Shown here: positions 11,066 to 24,789 of the stretch, in pieces
How positions within the stretch are numbered: the stretch's first letter is position 1
Layout: the number at the start of each line of letters is the position of its first letter
Source: Neurospora crassa OR74A
Taxonomy: Eukaryota; Ascomycota; Sordariomycetes; Sordariales; Sordariaceae
Length of the DNA: 64,000 nucleotides
Direction: 5' to 3'
Assembly: GCF_000182925.2 (NCBI RefSeq)
Contig: NC_026503.1
Location: 3,534,001 to 3,598,000 of the forward strand
Program-made: the position numbers and the translations under genes
The notes under the pieces: generated by a model
What the model was told of the DNA's origin: nothing
Databases searched by the model: none
The model's input: only the letters and a program-made list of their open reading frames with translations

Positions 11066-14000
11066 ATGGCGGCTGGCCGCCCCCCTCCTGGGGCCCCGTC
11101 GAGCGCTCAACACGACGATCTGCTGCTCGACTTCGGCAACGAACAACCATATTATGGCGGGGGACAAAGGTCGACTTTAAACGACGACGATCTCTTGCGA
11201 CTACACAGCGATGATGCGCAAGGCGCCGCGCAACCTCGCCCGTCCGTATCCTACGATGACTTCGTCGGCTCCGGGCAAACAACACAACCAACAGCTACAA
11301 GACCTATACAGCCCGCGCCAGGCGCGACAGGCGGCGGAGGCCCAATAAGTCCATACCCTGATAGCAGGTCCCTGGACCGGCATTTCAGCCAAACGTCGGA
11401 TCTCGGAAACTATCAACGCTATGCCGAGGACTCTGACGACTACCCTGACGAGAGTACCACGTCCTACTACCAACATGGCGGAGCTATCCCCCCGGACTCG
11501 GCGGCTGCCCGCGACAGCGCGCGCGCACGGAATAGCGTCCTGAGCATGGGTGGCGGTTTGATCGGTCGTGCCAAGAACATGCTTGGAATGGGCCCTGAGG
11601 GATACTCGGAGATGGACCTCCCCTTGACGGATCCGCGAGCGACCGCACGGGTAGACCACTCTCACGAGCCTCCTCCTCCCCAGAAGCCAGCCAAGAAGTT
11701 TGATTTCAAGTTTGGGTTTGGGGGCGGAAAGCCGGATCCAGCAACCCTTGGGCCCCGTATCATCCATCTCAACAACCCTCCCGCCAACAGCCTGAACAAG
11801 TATGTCGACAACCACGTCTCGACCGCCAAGTACAATTTTGCGACTTTTTTGCCCAAGTTCCTCTTCGAGCAGTTCTCCAAATTCGCCAACATCTTCTTCT
11901 TATTTACCGCCGGTCTACAGCAGATTCCCGGCCTGTCTCCTACAAACAGATATACTACAATTGGTCCTCTAGCTGTTGTGCTCTTGGTTTCGGCGGGTAA
12001 AGAGATGGTCGAAGATTATCGGAGAAAACAGGCAGATAAGGCGCTCAATATGTCCAAGGCCCGGATCCTGAGGGGTTCGACATTCGAGGAAACGAAATGG
12101 ATCAACGTCTCGGTTGGAGACATCATTCGAGTCGAATCTGAGGAGTCCTTCCCCGCCGATCTTGTTCTCTTGGCGAGTTCCGAGCCCGAGGGTCTTTGCT
12201 ATATCGAAACCGCCAATCTCGACGGAGAGACCAACCTCAAGATCAAGCAAGCTCTGCCAGAAACGTCATCTATGGTTAGCTCCAGCGAGTTGAGTCGTCT
12301 GGGAGGCAGGATTCGCTCCGAGCAGCCCAACAGCAGTCTTTACACTTACGAAGCGACCTTGACCATGCAGGCTGGAGGTGGGGAGAAGGAGCTTCCTCTA
12401 AACCCCGAGCAGTTGCTTCTCCGTGGTGCTACTCTGCGCAACACCCCTTGGGTCCACGGTGTCGTTGTCTTCACTGGCCACGAGACCAAGCTGATGCGCA
12501 ACGCCACGGCCGCGCCGATTAAGCGCACCAAGGTCGAGAGGCAGCTGAACACGCTCGTACTCTTCCTCGTCGGTATCCTTTTGATCTTCAGCGTGGTCTC
12601 TACTGTCGGTGATCTCATCCAACGAAAGGTGGAGGGCGAGGAAGGTCTCGCTTATCTCTTCTTGGATCCTATGAACGGTGCCTCGGCTGTTGCTCGCATC
12701 TTCATCAAGGACATGGTCACATACTGGGTTTTGTTTTCCGCTCTCGTTCCCATTTCGCTCTTCGTCACCATTGAAATGGTCAAGTATTGGCACGGCATTC
12801 TCATTAACGACGACCTTGATATGTATTACGACGTTAACGACACCCCTGCCAATTGCCGAACTTCCAGTCTGGTTGAGGAATTGGGCATGGTTGAGTTCGT
12901 CTTCTCAGACAAGACTGGTACCTTGACCTGCAACATGATGGAATATAGGCAATGCTCGATCGCTGGAATCATGTACGCCGACAAGGTGCCCGAGGATAGA
13001 ATCCCGAGTGGTGAGGACGGAGAGGATGGAATCCACGACTTCAAGCAACTGCAGAAGAATCTCGAGAGCCACCAATCTGCGCAGGTCATTGACCAATTTC
13101 TCACCCTTCTCGCCATCTGCCATACTGTTATTCCGGAACAGGCTGAAGACGGAAGCATCAAGTACCAAGCCGCGTCACCAGATGAGGGAGCGCTTGTCGA
13201 TGGTGCGGTACAGATGGGCTACAGGTTCGTCGCTCGCAAGCCGCGCGCTGTTATCATCGAAGCCAACGGCCAGCAGCTTGAGTACGAGCTCTTGGCAGTC
13301 TGCGAGTTCAACTCAACCAGAAAGAGAATGTCCACGATTTATCGTTGCCCTGACGGCAAGGTTCGTTGCTACTGCAAGGGTGCAGACACCGTCATCCTGG
13401 AAAGGCTCAATGACCAGAACCCCCACGTCGACGCCACCCTGCGACATCTTGAGGAATATGCTTCTGAGGGACTACGCACGCTCTGCTTGGCCATGAGGGA
13501 AATCCCGGAGCACGAATTCCAGGAGTGGATGAAGGTTTACGAGACGGCGCAGACGACCATTGGTGGTAATCGTGCAGATGAGCTGGACAAGGCTGCCGAA
13601 CTCATCGAGCACGACTTCTACCTTCTTGGTGCCACCGCTATCGAGGATCGCTTGCAGGACGGTGTGCCCGAGACCATTCACACCCTCCAGGAAGCTGGCA
13701 TCAAGGTTTGGGTCTTGACCGGTGACAGACAAGAGACCGCCATCAACATTGGCATGAGTTGCAAGTTGCTTAGTGAGGACATGATGCTGCTCATTGTCAA
13801 CGAAGAGAGTGCGGAAGCTACGCGGGATAATCTTCAGAAGAAGCTCGATGCCATCCGCAACCAGGGCGATGCCACCATTGAGATGGAGACCCTGGCTCTC
13901 GTTATTGACGGCAAATCGCTAACGTACGCTCTGGAGAAGGACATGGAGAAGCTCTTCCTTGATCTTGCCATCATGTGCAAGGCCGTTATCTGCTGCCGTG

Positions 14001-15291
14001 TTTCCCCTCTGCAAAAGGCCCTGGTCGTCAAGTTGGTCAAGAAGTATCAAAAGGAGTCGATTCTCCTCGCTATTGGCGACGGAGCCAACGATGTCTCTAT
14101 GATTCAGGCTGCCCATATTGGTGTCGGTATCAGCGGTATGGAAGGTCTACAAGCTGCGCGCAGTGCCGATGTGTCTATTGCCCAGTTCCGTTACCTCCGC
14201 AAGTTGCTTCTCGTCCATGGCGCCTGGAGCTACCATCGTGTGTCGAAGACCATTTTGTTCTCTTTCTATAAGAACATTTGCCTTTATCTGACACAGTTTT
14301 GGGTATGTGTTCCATGCAGGTAACCATTTCTGATTCAAAAACACTGACCTGAAACAGTACACTTTCCAAAACGTCTTTTCCGGTGAAGTCATCTACGAAT
14401 CCTGGACTCTCTCTTTCTACAACGTCTTTTTTACGGTCCTTCCGCCGCTCGCCCTTGGTATCCTCGATCAGTTCGTCTCTGCCCGCCTGCTCGACCGCTA
14501 CCCGCAGCTCTACAACCTCGGCCAGCGCAACACCTTCTTCAAGATCCGTGTCTTCGGCGAATGGATCATCAACGCCGTCTACCACTCCATCATTCTCTAT
14601 GTAGGCGGCTGTCTCTTCTGGCTCAACGACGGGCCTCAAGGTGACGGTTTCCCTGGCGGAAAGTGGGTCTGGGGTACAGCCATGTATGGTGCCGTCCTAC
14701 TTACCGTCCTCGGCAAAGCCGCGCTGGTGACCAACAACTGGACCAAGTACCACGTCATCGCCATCCCCGGTTCCATGGCTTTCTGGATCTTATTCGTGGC
14801 AGTCTATGGCGAGGTGGCGCCCAAGCTGAACATCAGTGTTGAGTACTTTGGCGTCATCCCCAGGCTGTTCACGAGCCCGATCTTCTGGATCCAGATGCCT
14901 ACGCTGGCAATCCTCTGTTTGCTCAGAGATTTTGCGTGGAAGTTTAGCAAGCGGTTGTGGAGACCGGAGGCGTATCATCACGTGCAGGAGATTCAGAAGT
15001 ATAACATTCAGGATTATAGGCCTCGGTATGTTTTTGCCATGATTCGTCGTCCCCCCCTCCTCTCCTTACTTTTTTACCCTGCCTCTATTCGATTGCTAAC
15101 GCAAGGACAACAGCATGGAACAATTCCAAAAAGCCATCCGCAAAGTCCGTCAGGTCCAGCGCATGCGCAAGCAACGCGGTTATGCCTTTTCGCAGGCCGA
15201 CGAGTCGCAGACCCGCGTGCTCCAGGCCTACGACACAACACAGCATCGTGGTCGGTATGGCGAGATGGCCAGTTCAAGACCGAATCAATAA
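11066..15291 (+). CDS. drs2: Phospholipid-translocating P4-ATPase, Drs2-type flippase
   Basis: Three exons, 11066-14302, 14358-15025 and 15114-15291, encode 1360 residues, the usual Drs2 length. Introns are 55 and 88 nt with GTATGT donors. After a disordered Asp/Tyr/Gly-rich N-terminus comes the P4 entry motif NKYVDNHVSTAKYNF near residue 245. The actuator motif DGET lies at 386-389. The phosphorylation site DKTGTLTCN has Asp615. TGDRQETAINIG is nucleotide-binding and GDGANDVSM (from 1004) coordinates Mg. About ten membrane segments are visible, with FLFTAGLQQIPGLSPTNRYT marking the first pair. The C-terminal tail, RKVRQVQRMRKQRG, is basic. Drs2 proteins flip phosphatidylserine and phosphatidylethanolamine to the cytosolic leaflet of late Golgi membranes, with a Cdc50 partner. 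Sub-family choice (Drs2 rather than Dnf) is from overall resemblance. Confidence 0.93.
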
Positions 15292-18200
15292 AAAAACAAA
15301 ACAAAGCAGAAATAACAAAACCAGCGAATGGGGTTGCGCTTAATGTATTGGGGTGGGAGGGACATGAATCAAAGTGTGTATGGACGGAGATGTGATGAAT
15401 AGGTGACTGATGGACTGATTGATGGTGATGGATGGATTTAAGATGAAAAAAAAACGGAAGGAAGAGACATCTTCTTTGCGTATCATGAGGGGGGCACGCA
15501 GACAGACTAGGCAGGCAAGCAGGCATGAAAGGGAGGTATACGACAACTTATTTTTAATCGTTTTCTTATTCTTCGCTCCATCTATGCTTGCGCTTTCCTC
15601 TACTGACATGTTCTTGTGTATGTGATGTGGGGAAAGAAAGGCGTAGTAGGTTCATTGATTTCTGGTGACGAGTTTTCAACCCTCAACGTGGCTTCATAAT
15701 CCTCTGTTTTCAACAGTTAAAGCACATACGACCATACCCACTGGAAAACTCGGGATCCCGTCCGCTCTCCCATAGATAAGCCAGTGAGGGCCAGACTAGT
15801 AGTTGGGTCGGTGACGACCAGCGAATCCCTGGTGTTGTATGTTTTTGATCCTGTCTTTGTTTTTGATTTTTTATTCTTTTTAGCCCATTTCATTGGCCCA
15901 TCCTTCCTTCTTCTCTCATGTGCGTATAATTTAGAGGTAAATTAGGTTGAAGTTGGATTCTAACTGGAACTTTTTGATTTTGCCTAGCTAGGTGAAATGG
16001 CCGCATTTGCGGTAGATGAGACGGTGACGGATACATGTATTTCGTGGGTATTGTCTTGTCGTTTGGTACTAGGTAAGTCAAAGGGGTAGCGCGAGCGCTG
16101 AAATCTAAGTACTTGTATGCAAGGAATGATGATGTTTGACACATATAATATTGACGGCGAGTATTACTGCTTATTATATCTTCTCGTGCTCTTGGCATGA
16201 GAGTTTGGTACAATGTTCCAGCACAGGATGAAAACAACATGTCTGCCTTCCTACCTCCCTTAACTCCAAGTGGACTTGATATCTCGGAGTTGGAAACAAT
16301 TCAAAGGCGTTGTATGTCTTATAGTTATCTTGATATCCCGAGGTATTGAAGAAAATGAGGTAAAAATGTAAACCCCTTCCATTCAATAAATGCCTGTACG
16401 TCAGGCTAGGCTAACATGATATACAATGTCCATCAGCGATACCATCGGTAGGAGTACCCGGTGGGATCGGATGATGTACTCGGGGAGTAGCAGCGTATTG
16501 CTTCTTGACAGGTTGCTTACCGGTGGTTACTTGCGTCTTTTGAGGTGAGAAGGGTAGCGAGATGACTCTCCCGGTAAGGGTATATTAGGGGGGTTGTTAT
16601 CGTGGTTCATAGAGGCTGCAAAGGTACTTCTGTCCCCGAGATCTCACTCACCGTGTCGACAGCCAGGCAGGCGCTCATGTGTTTATGAGATGTTTACCTT
16701 CCTCTTCCTTGTCTTCAGTCATTGACCAGATCACATGCCAGGACGACATGATCGGTTCTGAACCTGTAATAGTGAGAGCAATGCGACCCTTTCACGAAGC
16801 ATGAAGGACATGGGAACTGTTCAGAAGCTTCTATGCACCTCTCCCACTTTACACAGTAGTGTAAATGTTGCCTGTGTTTTGCCATCCGAACTCCGAGCAC
16901 ATGCCAGCGTTTGGCTCTCAAGCTACCAGGAGGAACCAAGTAGTTCTCAACCAGGTGTCCATTAGCTTTCGCCAGCCGGACATACTGCGTACATACCTTG
17001 ATGGCGAAGAAGACCGAGATCCCAAAGCCAGTTTCCATCGTCAAGTCGTCCGAGATGATCGTCGATCGAGGAATAACTTCCAGGAACATCGGCAGTTCAT
17101 ATCCACGAGCCGCTTAGTAATGTGATGGATCCGGTCTGGCTGACTCTTCATACACAGTAGAGAGTCCCGTGAAGTCGCGCGATTTTCGTGCGTCTCTGTC
17201 TCCGTAGGATGAATCACAAAACAGATTCCGATATGTCCGAGCATGATGCAGGTATGCAGACAGGCGGTGGCGTGGGTGACCTGGTTCGATGTCTTCTCTT
17301 CAGGATATGGAAATCGCAAGAGTTCTCCAACTTCCATGGCCCGGAAAATAGTACCAAAAAAGATGGGGAAGAATCCACCGGAAAACTTGCTCGCGGCCTC
17401 ACACAGTGCCCGTTCATCTTGTCGCCGCCCAGCCAAGCGAGCCAGCCAACCAGCCCGGCACCATGTCCGACGACCGGCCGATCCCCGGCATTCCAGAACC
17501 GAGCCCAGCTACCGGGCCCCGTTTGGTGGCTGGGGCGATGGGTGGGTACACGTGCAAGATGCGGCATTTGCCTTGTCCGCGTTTTCTCTGGCTGGGTCTT
17601 TTTTTTTCTTTGGCCGACATTCACGAAATCATCCACGTTCTCACGTGTTTTGCGCAGCTTCGGGAGTTAAAGATTCCGGATCCATCAAGAGTGCTGGGAT
17701 GAGCCAAGTCTCATGCGGATGTTTCCGCTGGATTGCCACGGGCCGATGCCGGCGATGGTCGCCAAACATGTCAAGCTAAAGAAAAAAAACAAAAGAAAAA
17801 CAGAAAGTTGGAAAGTTCCACAAGAAGCACGCAATACCGACGCGTTTTCACGTGGGGACTTCACAAGATGGGAAGCTTGGCGGATGTGATGTCTGAAAAA
17901 ATCTTGGAGAGAAGCATGGCGCTTTGGTGAACTTTTTGGAAGGCATGAGATATGGATCTTAGAAGGGACGAATGAGATGAGGCGGAAATAGGGTTACGTA
18001 CAGGATGAGCCTGGCTCTAGTGTAACTGTCGGGGACTTTGAGTGAACAAGTGAGACTGTCTCTTGACTTCAGAATAGGATTCAGAGCTCCAAGATTCCAG
18101 TTTGATATTGGTTCGAATTCGGCTTTGATACTCCACTGAAAAGTTCAGAGGAAGTCTGACAACGATATTGTTGAACCTCCTCGAGATTTTGCATTTTTTT

Positions 18201-21200
18201 TCTTCTTCCTTCCCCCAGGCTGACCGACATGAACCTGATGATTGGCAAAAGTATGTACCTACCTTCCTCTCTGGAGCATTTCGGCCGATGCTTCAGTTCG
18301 GCTCCAGACAAGGGAACTAAAAATAGAAAAAGGTTGGTTGATGTCGAGGCGAGGGGACGTGACGGTGTATCAGAAGCTACCCTAGCAACCCTGCAATGTC
18401 ATTAGGTGATAAAATCGGTAGTGTAGTGTAGTTAACCCCAACCCGTATGCGTTGCCCCCCCCCCCCCCCCACCCTTCGCCAACCCCAAGACATGGGGAGA
18501 TGAACGACAAGCGATGTCGCCTTTCGCCCGAGTAAAGTTTGCCTCTGTATCTCACGGGGCATAACAAGTGTACAAAACCTATCTATTAGAGACTCATCAC
18601 TGCACGCCAAGAAGCCTAGACAACCAGGACGCGTATACTGGAAGCCAAGCCCGATCATCAATCCCTTTAATGGTGAACATATACAACCGGAGGTAGAGGG
18701 TGGGGGACGCTAAGATGGACACATTTTTACCGTTAAAGGGATGGATGACCCTCGACGTTGGGCTTGCGGATCCCCTAGAAACTTACACTACAACCTATTA
18801 TAACGCATGTTGGATGAGAACAGGACAAACTAATGCGCAACGGAACTCCCCGAGTCATGGCAGAGACGAATTATTCAATTTCGACAGTGCTGGCTGCGAA
18901 AGAAAGTCTCGGCGATGTTTGCCAGTCTAGTGGCTCAAGACTATCCAGCTGGTGCAGCAATAGTATTCCGGCGTGCAGTCTGTAGTGTGGGAAACGTACG
19001 GGTAGTTGCTGATGTTTGACTTCAGAACTCCCTTTGGTATCTTGTGTCGTTCCTTTTTCAGTCAGCCCGGCGGTAATGTATGTGTAGACGGATGCATAAC
19101 GGATGCCTAACCGGGGCTCTGGCTGGGGAGGAACAGCTCATGGCTATTAGGTAGGTCTATTCAACATCTGATGGCATTCCTCGAGTGAACGACCACAGTG
19201 ACAATCAAAGGTTGCAGCAGTGAGTAACCGTCTGGTCTATTTTTACCGTTTCTTTTCATCACTGATGGGATTTGATGCGCAAACAGGCCCATGGGTGAAG
19301 GTTTGTTAACCGCCCACGATACCATCACGCACATCTGCGGACTGCGACCCTGCCTCTAGTGTACTGTGATAATCCATCACAGAGGCCTTGGCGGGATGAC
19401 TGGGATTAACGTACTGATGGCAAAGTGCAAAAAAGGACGAGAATACAAAATTGAGATGGTTTGCGAAGCATGACACGCAATTGAACATTCTTTATCAAAT
19501 ACCAAGATCCAGGTCGGGAAGGTTACCATGACGATCGGATATAGAAGCATCTGGATCAGACCTGATCAAACGCTGATAGTGACTCGCAAATGGCTTCACT
19601 ACGCCGTAACGTTAGCATGCTTTAATAAGATGAGCTATAGAATCCAGGGCATGGGGCAGCAGGCGAGCCAGCTCTCACACTGGTGAGCCATGGTTCAATA
19701 TGATCGCTGAGCCTCAACCGAGTCGGGTTAATTTGCCGGCATGCAGAAGTCTCAGATCGGGAACAAGTCTCAGTCAGCAATGACATGACCATACGTGTAA
19801 AAGCTCAGAAGTCCCTGCGTTGACGGTCTTTCGGTTATTGTCTCAAAGTACACTACTCCCCACCTTGGCGATCTTCAACGGGAACAGCATCAATGTCAAC
19901 ATGGCAGACGTCCTGTTGATGGACTCAAGAGAGCATTTTCCTTGAAAAAGAACGAAAAAACTCCCGTCATCTTCGCGGTGTGTAAAAGTGCTACGATGAA
20001 CGGAGACCCGGCAATCGTACGGTCCACCGCTGCAGGTACGGCACCTTCAAGGGCACCACCAATCCGACCATCACCACCATCAGATGTCCCATCACCGCCG
20101 CCACCACGCCTGCCAATGGGAGGTTTCCGATTTGAGTGTACTTCGAGGGTAACCGAGCCCCCAAAGTCCCTCAGCTTTGCGACCAAGCGATGCAACCCCA
20201 GTAGTAGGTGTGGGGTGAAGACACGGCATTGGATCGCTTCATTAGTTATCATTTTAGTTTGCAGGTTTGCGGGTTGCGGGATCGGACTTCTACGGGAGTT
20301 GTTTGATTCATGTAGACCAACGTGACAAGGTGCGAGCGCGGGCGGCAGTATCTGATCATCAACTCGATCAACGTCCCTCGACCTATGAGCGGCATCTCAA
20401 TGACACGACAAAATTCAAGGGGGTGTGACAAAACACGATGGATAGTCAGATACCGTTCTGCTGATATACTCCCTCAAATTGTAAAGCTGTTATAGCGATG
20501 GCGGTGTTGATTTTCAAAGTGAATAGTAAAAAAACAAATAAAAAGTTGAGAAAGATACAAGACAGAAAATTACCACAGTCGCGAGAAATCCCGAGATATT
20601 GGCGGGACACACCGTTCACCTTCATCTTTCAATGGCATCAAAGCATGAAAGTATTTCTTGGAGTTTCTATCCCTGATCGGCATTACAACCTTGCAAAGAG
20701 TTGGTTCAGCAGAAGAAAAATATCTCTGCTCGGATTCTGAATGATGTCAAAAGAGAACGGAATTCAGAAACTTCCTCTTGTTTTTCCATCTCGATAGCCC
20801 AGACTGGAAGGTGTTTCTTCGCATAATCCTGTGGTCAACCAAACTTCTCGCACGACCTTCCCGATGCATATCCTTTTGTCGAAGAGCGGACCCTGCTGAA
20901 GATGAACGTCCTGCCATCCACTACAACTCCAACCAAGGTATTCCACACCGAGGTGAGTGTAGTGCGGTATGCGGAAAGAAAAAAGAGACAGTAAGCAAAG
21001 GTCCCTGTAACGCTTTCCACAGAGCAAGCGAATTTGATACTGTGAATAGCACCACGCCGAAGAGATGTGTGCTTGTGAGGTTCGGGTAACGCCGCCGTGT
21101 GATTCCCTACAGCCATGCGGCCCATGCCACACACGGGCATCCAGTTTGATGATCAGCTAGCCGGCTGACGCCCAACAGGTCGTTGGATGAAAATTAAAAC

Positions 21201-21799
21201 ATGGGCATGGGATCTGAAAATCCATACGTTGTAGTGTAGAACACCATTCAGCTTCCTCAGAATCAGAACGGCGTCCGGGAACCCACCTTTGAGCTCTCAA
21301 CCACCGCTGTTGCATCACCATCAACGAGCAACCCCAAGTTCTGGGCCCGGCAAGGTGGTATCATCTGAGCATGAACGGCCGGCGCCCTGCAGAAAGAGAG
21401 AATTCATCTTTCCCCCAGCTGTACAGTCATACTGTGCCAAGGTTGTACAGTAGCTGCGGTGACTGGATGACTTACATGATTGTATCCTCCAATCCACCAC
21501 TCTCGGCCTCGAACCATCAGATTATCAATCAAGAGGGATGTCATTGAACGAAAATAAGGTAAGAGCACTCACTGCCGACCCTTGCAAAATGGCAGTTGTG
21601 ATATCCTTGGCACCCAAACTTTCTTCATCCTCGTGGCTCGCCGCTGGCCGCATGTTCTCGGGCCTAGTTTGCTCGGCATGCTTAGAATTGGGGGACCGAA
21701 ATAAAATTAAACAAAAAATCGCCCACCAGAGTGGCGCATACACTAAGTACATACCAGAAACCTTTGGATCCGGCTGTCATGGCTACCCCTTCCCTGCAG
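15292..21799. other. 6.5 kb gene-poor region without supported genes
   Basis: Starts with the ATPase 3' UTR, then runs to the transposon. Open frames up to about 178 codons exist (for example 17188-17779 plus and 16715-17436 minus), but they overlap antisense to each other and none shows a known motif. Base composition is near that of other intergenic DNA and RIP is not evident. A 16-C run lies at 18455-18470. I recognise no tRNA. Confidence 0.4.
18455..18470 (+). repeat. Poly-C run (16 nt)
   Basis: Sixteen consecutive C residues in intergenic DNA. Such runs are prone to slippage. Confidence 0.8.
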
Positions 21800-21870
21800 T
21801 TCCCACACTCAATCGCCTGTGCAGTCTTGGCAAGAGGTGTGTGTGCGTGCACACACACACACACACCGCA
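21800..21870 (+). repeat. Left terminal inverted repeat
   Basis: 71 bp, matching the reverse complement of 26070-26138 with two substitutions and a 2-nt difference in the CA tract. It contains an alternating purine-pyrimidine palindrome, GTGTGTGTGCGTGCACACAC, from 21837. Confidence 0.9.
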
Positions 21871-21990
21871 CTTCTATATTGTACAACTTCGTCAAAATTC
21901 ATCATTTAATAACAATTTCTACATTAATCTAAAGCTATTTCATCGTGCAAAATAATTACAACACTAGTAATCAATCAAATCCATCGCGAT

Positions 21991-24750
21991 AATGCCTCCC
22001 AAAATAATCTTTAATTTAAAATCCGCCGGCGTAAAACGATCCTGTACTCAAAGCGGCGCGCTAATAGTCTACTTCGACGAAAATTAAAATTAGGAAGATC
22101 CTAATCTAATAATTCTATAACGCGCCTCCTCCCGCCTTAGAAAGAAGAGCCGTAAAGCTGAGTAATTTATTAAAGTTATTTCTAAGACTATTCTACTTAA
22201 GAAGAAGGCTGCTCCTATTAAAATTACTATTAAAAAGACCGCTATTAAAAAAACTGTTATTAAAAAGGGGAAGGCTACTGCGCTAGAGTTAGAGCTAATC
22301 CTAATCCTAATCCTAGAGCCGCCGTTATCCCCCCCCAAACCCGCAATACCTATTGAAATTTCTAGTAGCGAAGAAGATTCTAGCGATAATAATGAAATCG
22401 AATAATAGCTCCCCGTCCGCCTTACTCCTAAAAAGTAGGCTCTCAATACCTTATTTTATTTATTGGGTAATAATAATAGCGAAATAGCCTCCTCAATTAA
22501 GCTAATTACTTTAGCGCTACCGGCCCAGCCCTGCGCTGCCCGTAAGCCAATTGCTATAGTACCGCCGCCGCTATATTCTAAATACTTTAATTTAATACGA
22601 ATTTAATTTAATATAGTCGGTTTATATATTACTACTAGTTGTACTAAATTACCCGTTATTAAAGAACGTAATTTATTTAGAGAGGTTAAGGTTGAATAAA
22701 ACGATAGCGAACTTTATAAATAGCGGTTTAGGATAATACTACTTAATGAAATCCTATATATATAGTAAAGTTATATAAAAGATATTATTAGTAATAATGT
22801 AGCTGTAGGAATAAAGTAATTAGTCTTTTTATATAACGTTATATATATTGCTACTACTTATAATAACCGCCGCGCCCGGATTATTATATATAATAAGACT
22901 ATTCCCGGGAAGGATTTTTATAATAAGTATAATAATATTAAGTATAAGACCGTTATAAAATTGTACCTCTACTATACTAGCTAGTACTATTATTTTACTA
23001 TATTATTTAAATTTCGGTTAACCGACCCGCCCGCTAATAAAATCCCTATTACCCTATTCTCCTATAGTAATATACCTTCTACTCCTACCCCCTCTTGTAA
23101 TTTAATTAATCCTTTTATTACCCTAACTCTACGAATGGTTAATATACTATTATTATAAGGGTTATAGATTCTAATTAGTACCGAGAAGTTTAAATATATT
23201 ATAATAAATATTATACTAATAAAAGTCGAGAAGAATTTAGAGGAGGACCGGTAGTGAGAGGAGCGTACGGGGGTAAAGCTACGCGGTACCGTATATTAGG
23301 AGTTGGTATAGGTATAGGCGTACGGTTTTAATTATAAGTATAAGAATTATAATAAGGTTATTAAATATTAAATGTACTACGTTATAAATGGGAGTATAAC
23401 CTATTATAATTTTAATGTTAAAGATGTAGGTAAGTAGGTACGTACTATATTGTTAGGGAAGGCTATAGTAGCTAACCTGCTATTTAAATTAATACGAAAT
23501 ATATTAGGTAATAAAGTAGTAACCGCCTCTAATATTAACGATAGTAGTAGTAAATATAAGGGAGGAGGTAACAATTTACCGGTTAATATTAATATTATTA
23601 ATAATATTAATAATAGTAATAGTAATACTAATATAGAAATTATAAATAGTTTACTATAAGCTACGCTAAGGAGGGACGATTTTAGAAGTTTATACTAATT
23701 ATACCCTCCTCCCTTATACTTATTATACCCGCTACTATACTAGTACTTCCTTCCCTACTTTTAATATCCTTAAGTCTAGCTACTTTATATTGCCGGCGGC
23801 TCTATTACTAATTCGGCAATTATTAGCGGTTATAATTATAATATAGCGGGCGCTTTCCCTCTATTGGGTAAAGTAGTAATTATTAATTTGTATATGCTAT
23901 TAAAGTATTTTACTATTGTATTTTATAAGTACCCGACTAACTATAAGACTTTTATTATTAAGTGCGTTAATACTAACCCTCCTCCTATTTCTATAATGAT
24001 TACGGTATTTATTTAACTACCGGTACTACTATTAATCGTACTACTATTAATAGTAAGCGAAGAGGACGAGGGCGAAGAGATTAGAAACTCCTTAATAGAG
24101 GCCGGAGAATTATTTATACTACGTCCGCCTATACCCTCAACTTTCGGTCTTCATTCATTACTATTACCCTCTACTCCGCCTAATTGGCCGGCTAAAAAGA
24201 TTATTACCAAATTCTTTAAAACATTCTATAAACGTTACTATATTAGGTTATTAATTAAAGTAATACTAGTATATAGAACTCTAATCGCTTTAAGGAATGA
24301 GCTCTGGAATAAGGAGGCGCCGCCCAATATATTTATACTTAAAGAGTAGCTAGTAGAGTAGTTTACGAGGCTGGGGTTTAGTTACAACCTCTATACGGTA
24401 TTTAGGGACGGTATTAAAGATTTCTTTAAAACTAAATATATAATATTAGTAACGTAGTTAAACTATAGTAAGTATACCCTCTAACCCCTATTACCGTAAT
24501 TTAATTAACTAGTATATACTTTAGACCCGCGATTTAATACTATACTCAAGTACAGCGTTACTAGAGCTCTCGCTTCTATAGCGGGTACTACTACTAGCGG
24601 TCCTAACGAGCGATAACGATATTACGAATTAATTTATAACGAAAGAGGGGGGTTTCTAGTATTTTAGTATTATTATATAGATAAATACAATTTCTAGCAC
24701 TTCTAGCATTTCTGGCATTTTTGGCATTTTTAGTACACAATTCAATTTAA
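21991..24750 (+). pseudogene. Decayed plus-strand coding region of the transposon, unrecognised protein
   Basis: A start codon at 21991 opens MPPKIIFNLKSAGVKR, followed by a Lys-rich stretch and an acidic patch, EISSSEEDSSDNNEIE. Readable protein-like sequence continues in blocks to about 24750, broken at many places by TAG and TAA codons of the kind RIP makes from CAG, CAA and TGG. An uninterrupted block at 23450-23659 is Asn/Ile-rich. The tail near 24692-24736 is a 9-bp tandem repeat. I do not recognise a domain. It may be an accessory protein of the transposon, or a gene of an older element into which another inserted. Extent is approximate. The frame between blocks was not followed in full. 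Confidence 0.45.
24692..24736 (+). repeat. Five 9-bp tandem units (consensus TTCTAGCAT)
   Basis: Units TTCTAGCAC, TTCTAGCAT, TTCTGGCAT, TTTTGGCAT and TTTTAGTAC follow without a gap. They differ almost only by transitions. In the plus-strand coding phase the unit reads His-Phe-Trp, or His-Phe-stop where TGG has become TAG. Confidence 0.7.
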
Positions 24751-24789
24751 TATATATAAATCTATCTCTCCCTTCTATATTCTCTACTA

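Noticed and set aside
16715-17436. Protein-like minus-strand frames (for example YVRLAKANGHLVENYLVPPG)
   Set aside because: They switch frame, overlap open plus-strand frames and match nothing I recognise; a decayed gene is possible but not supported.
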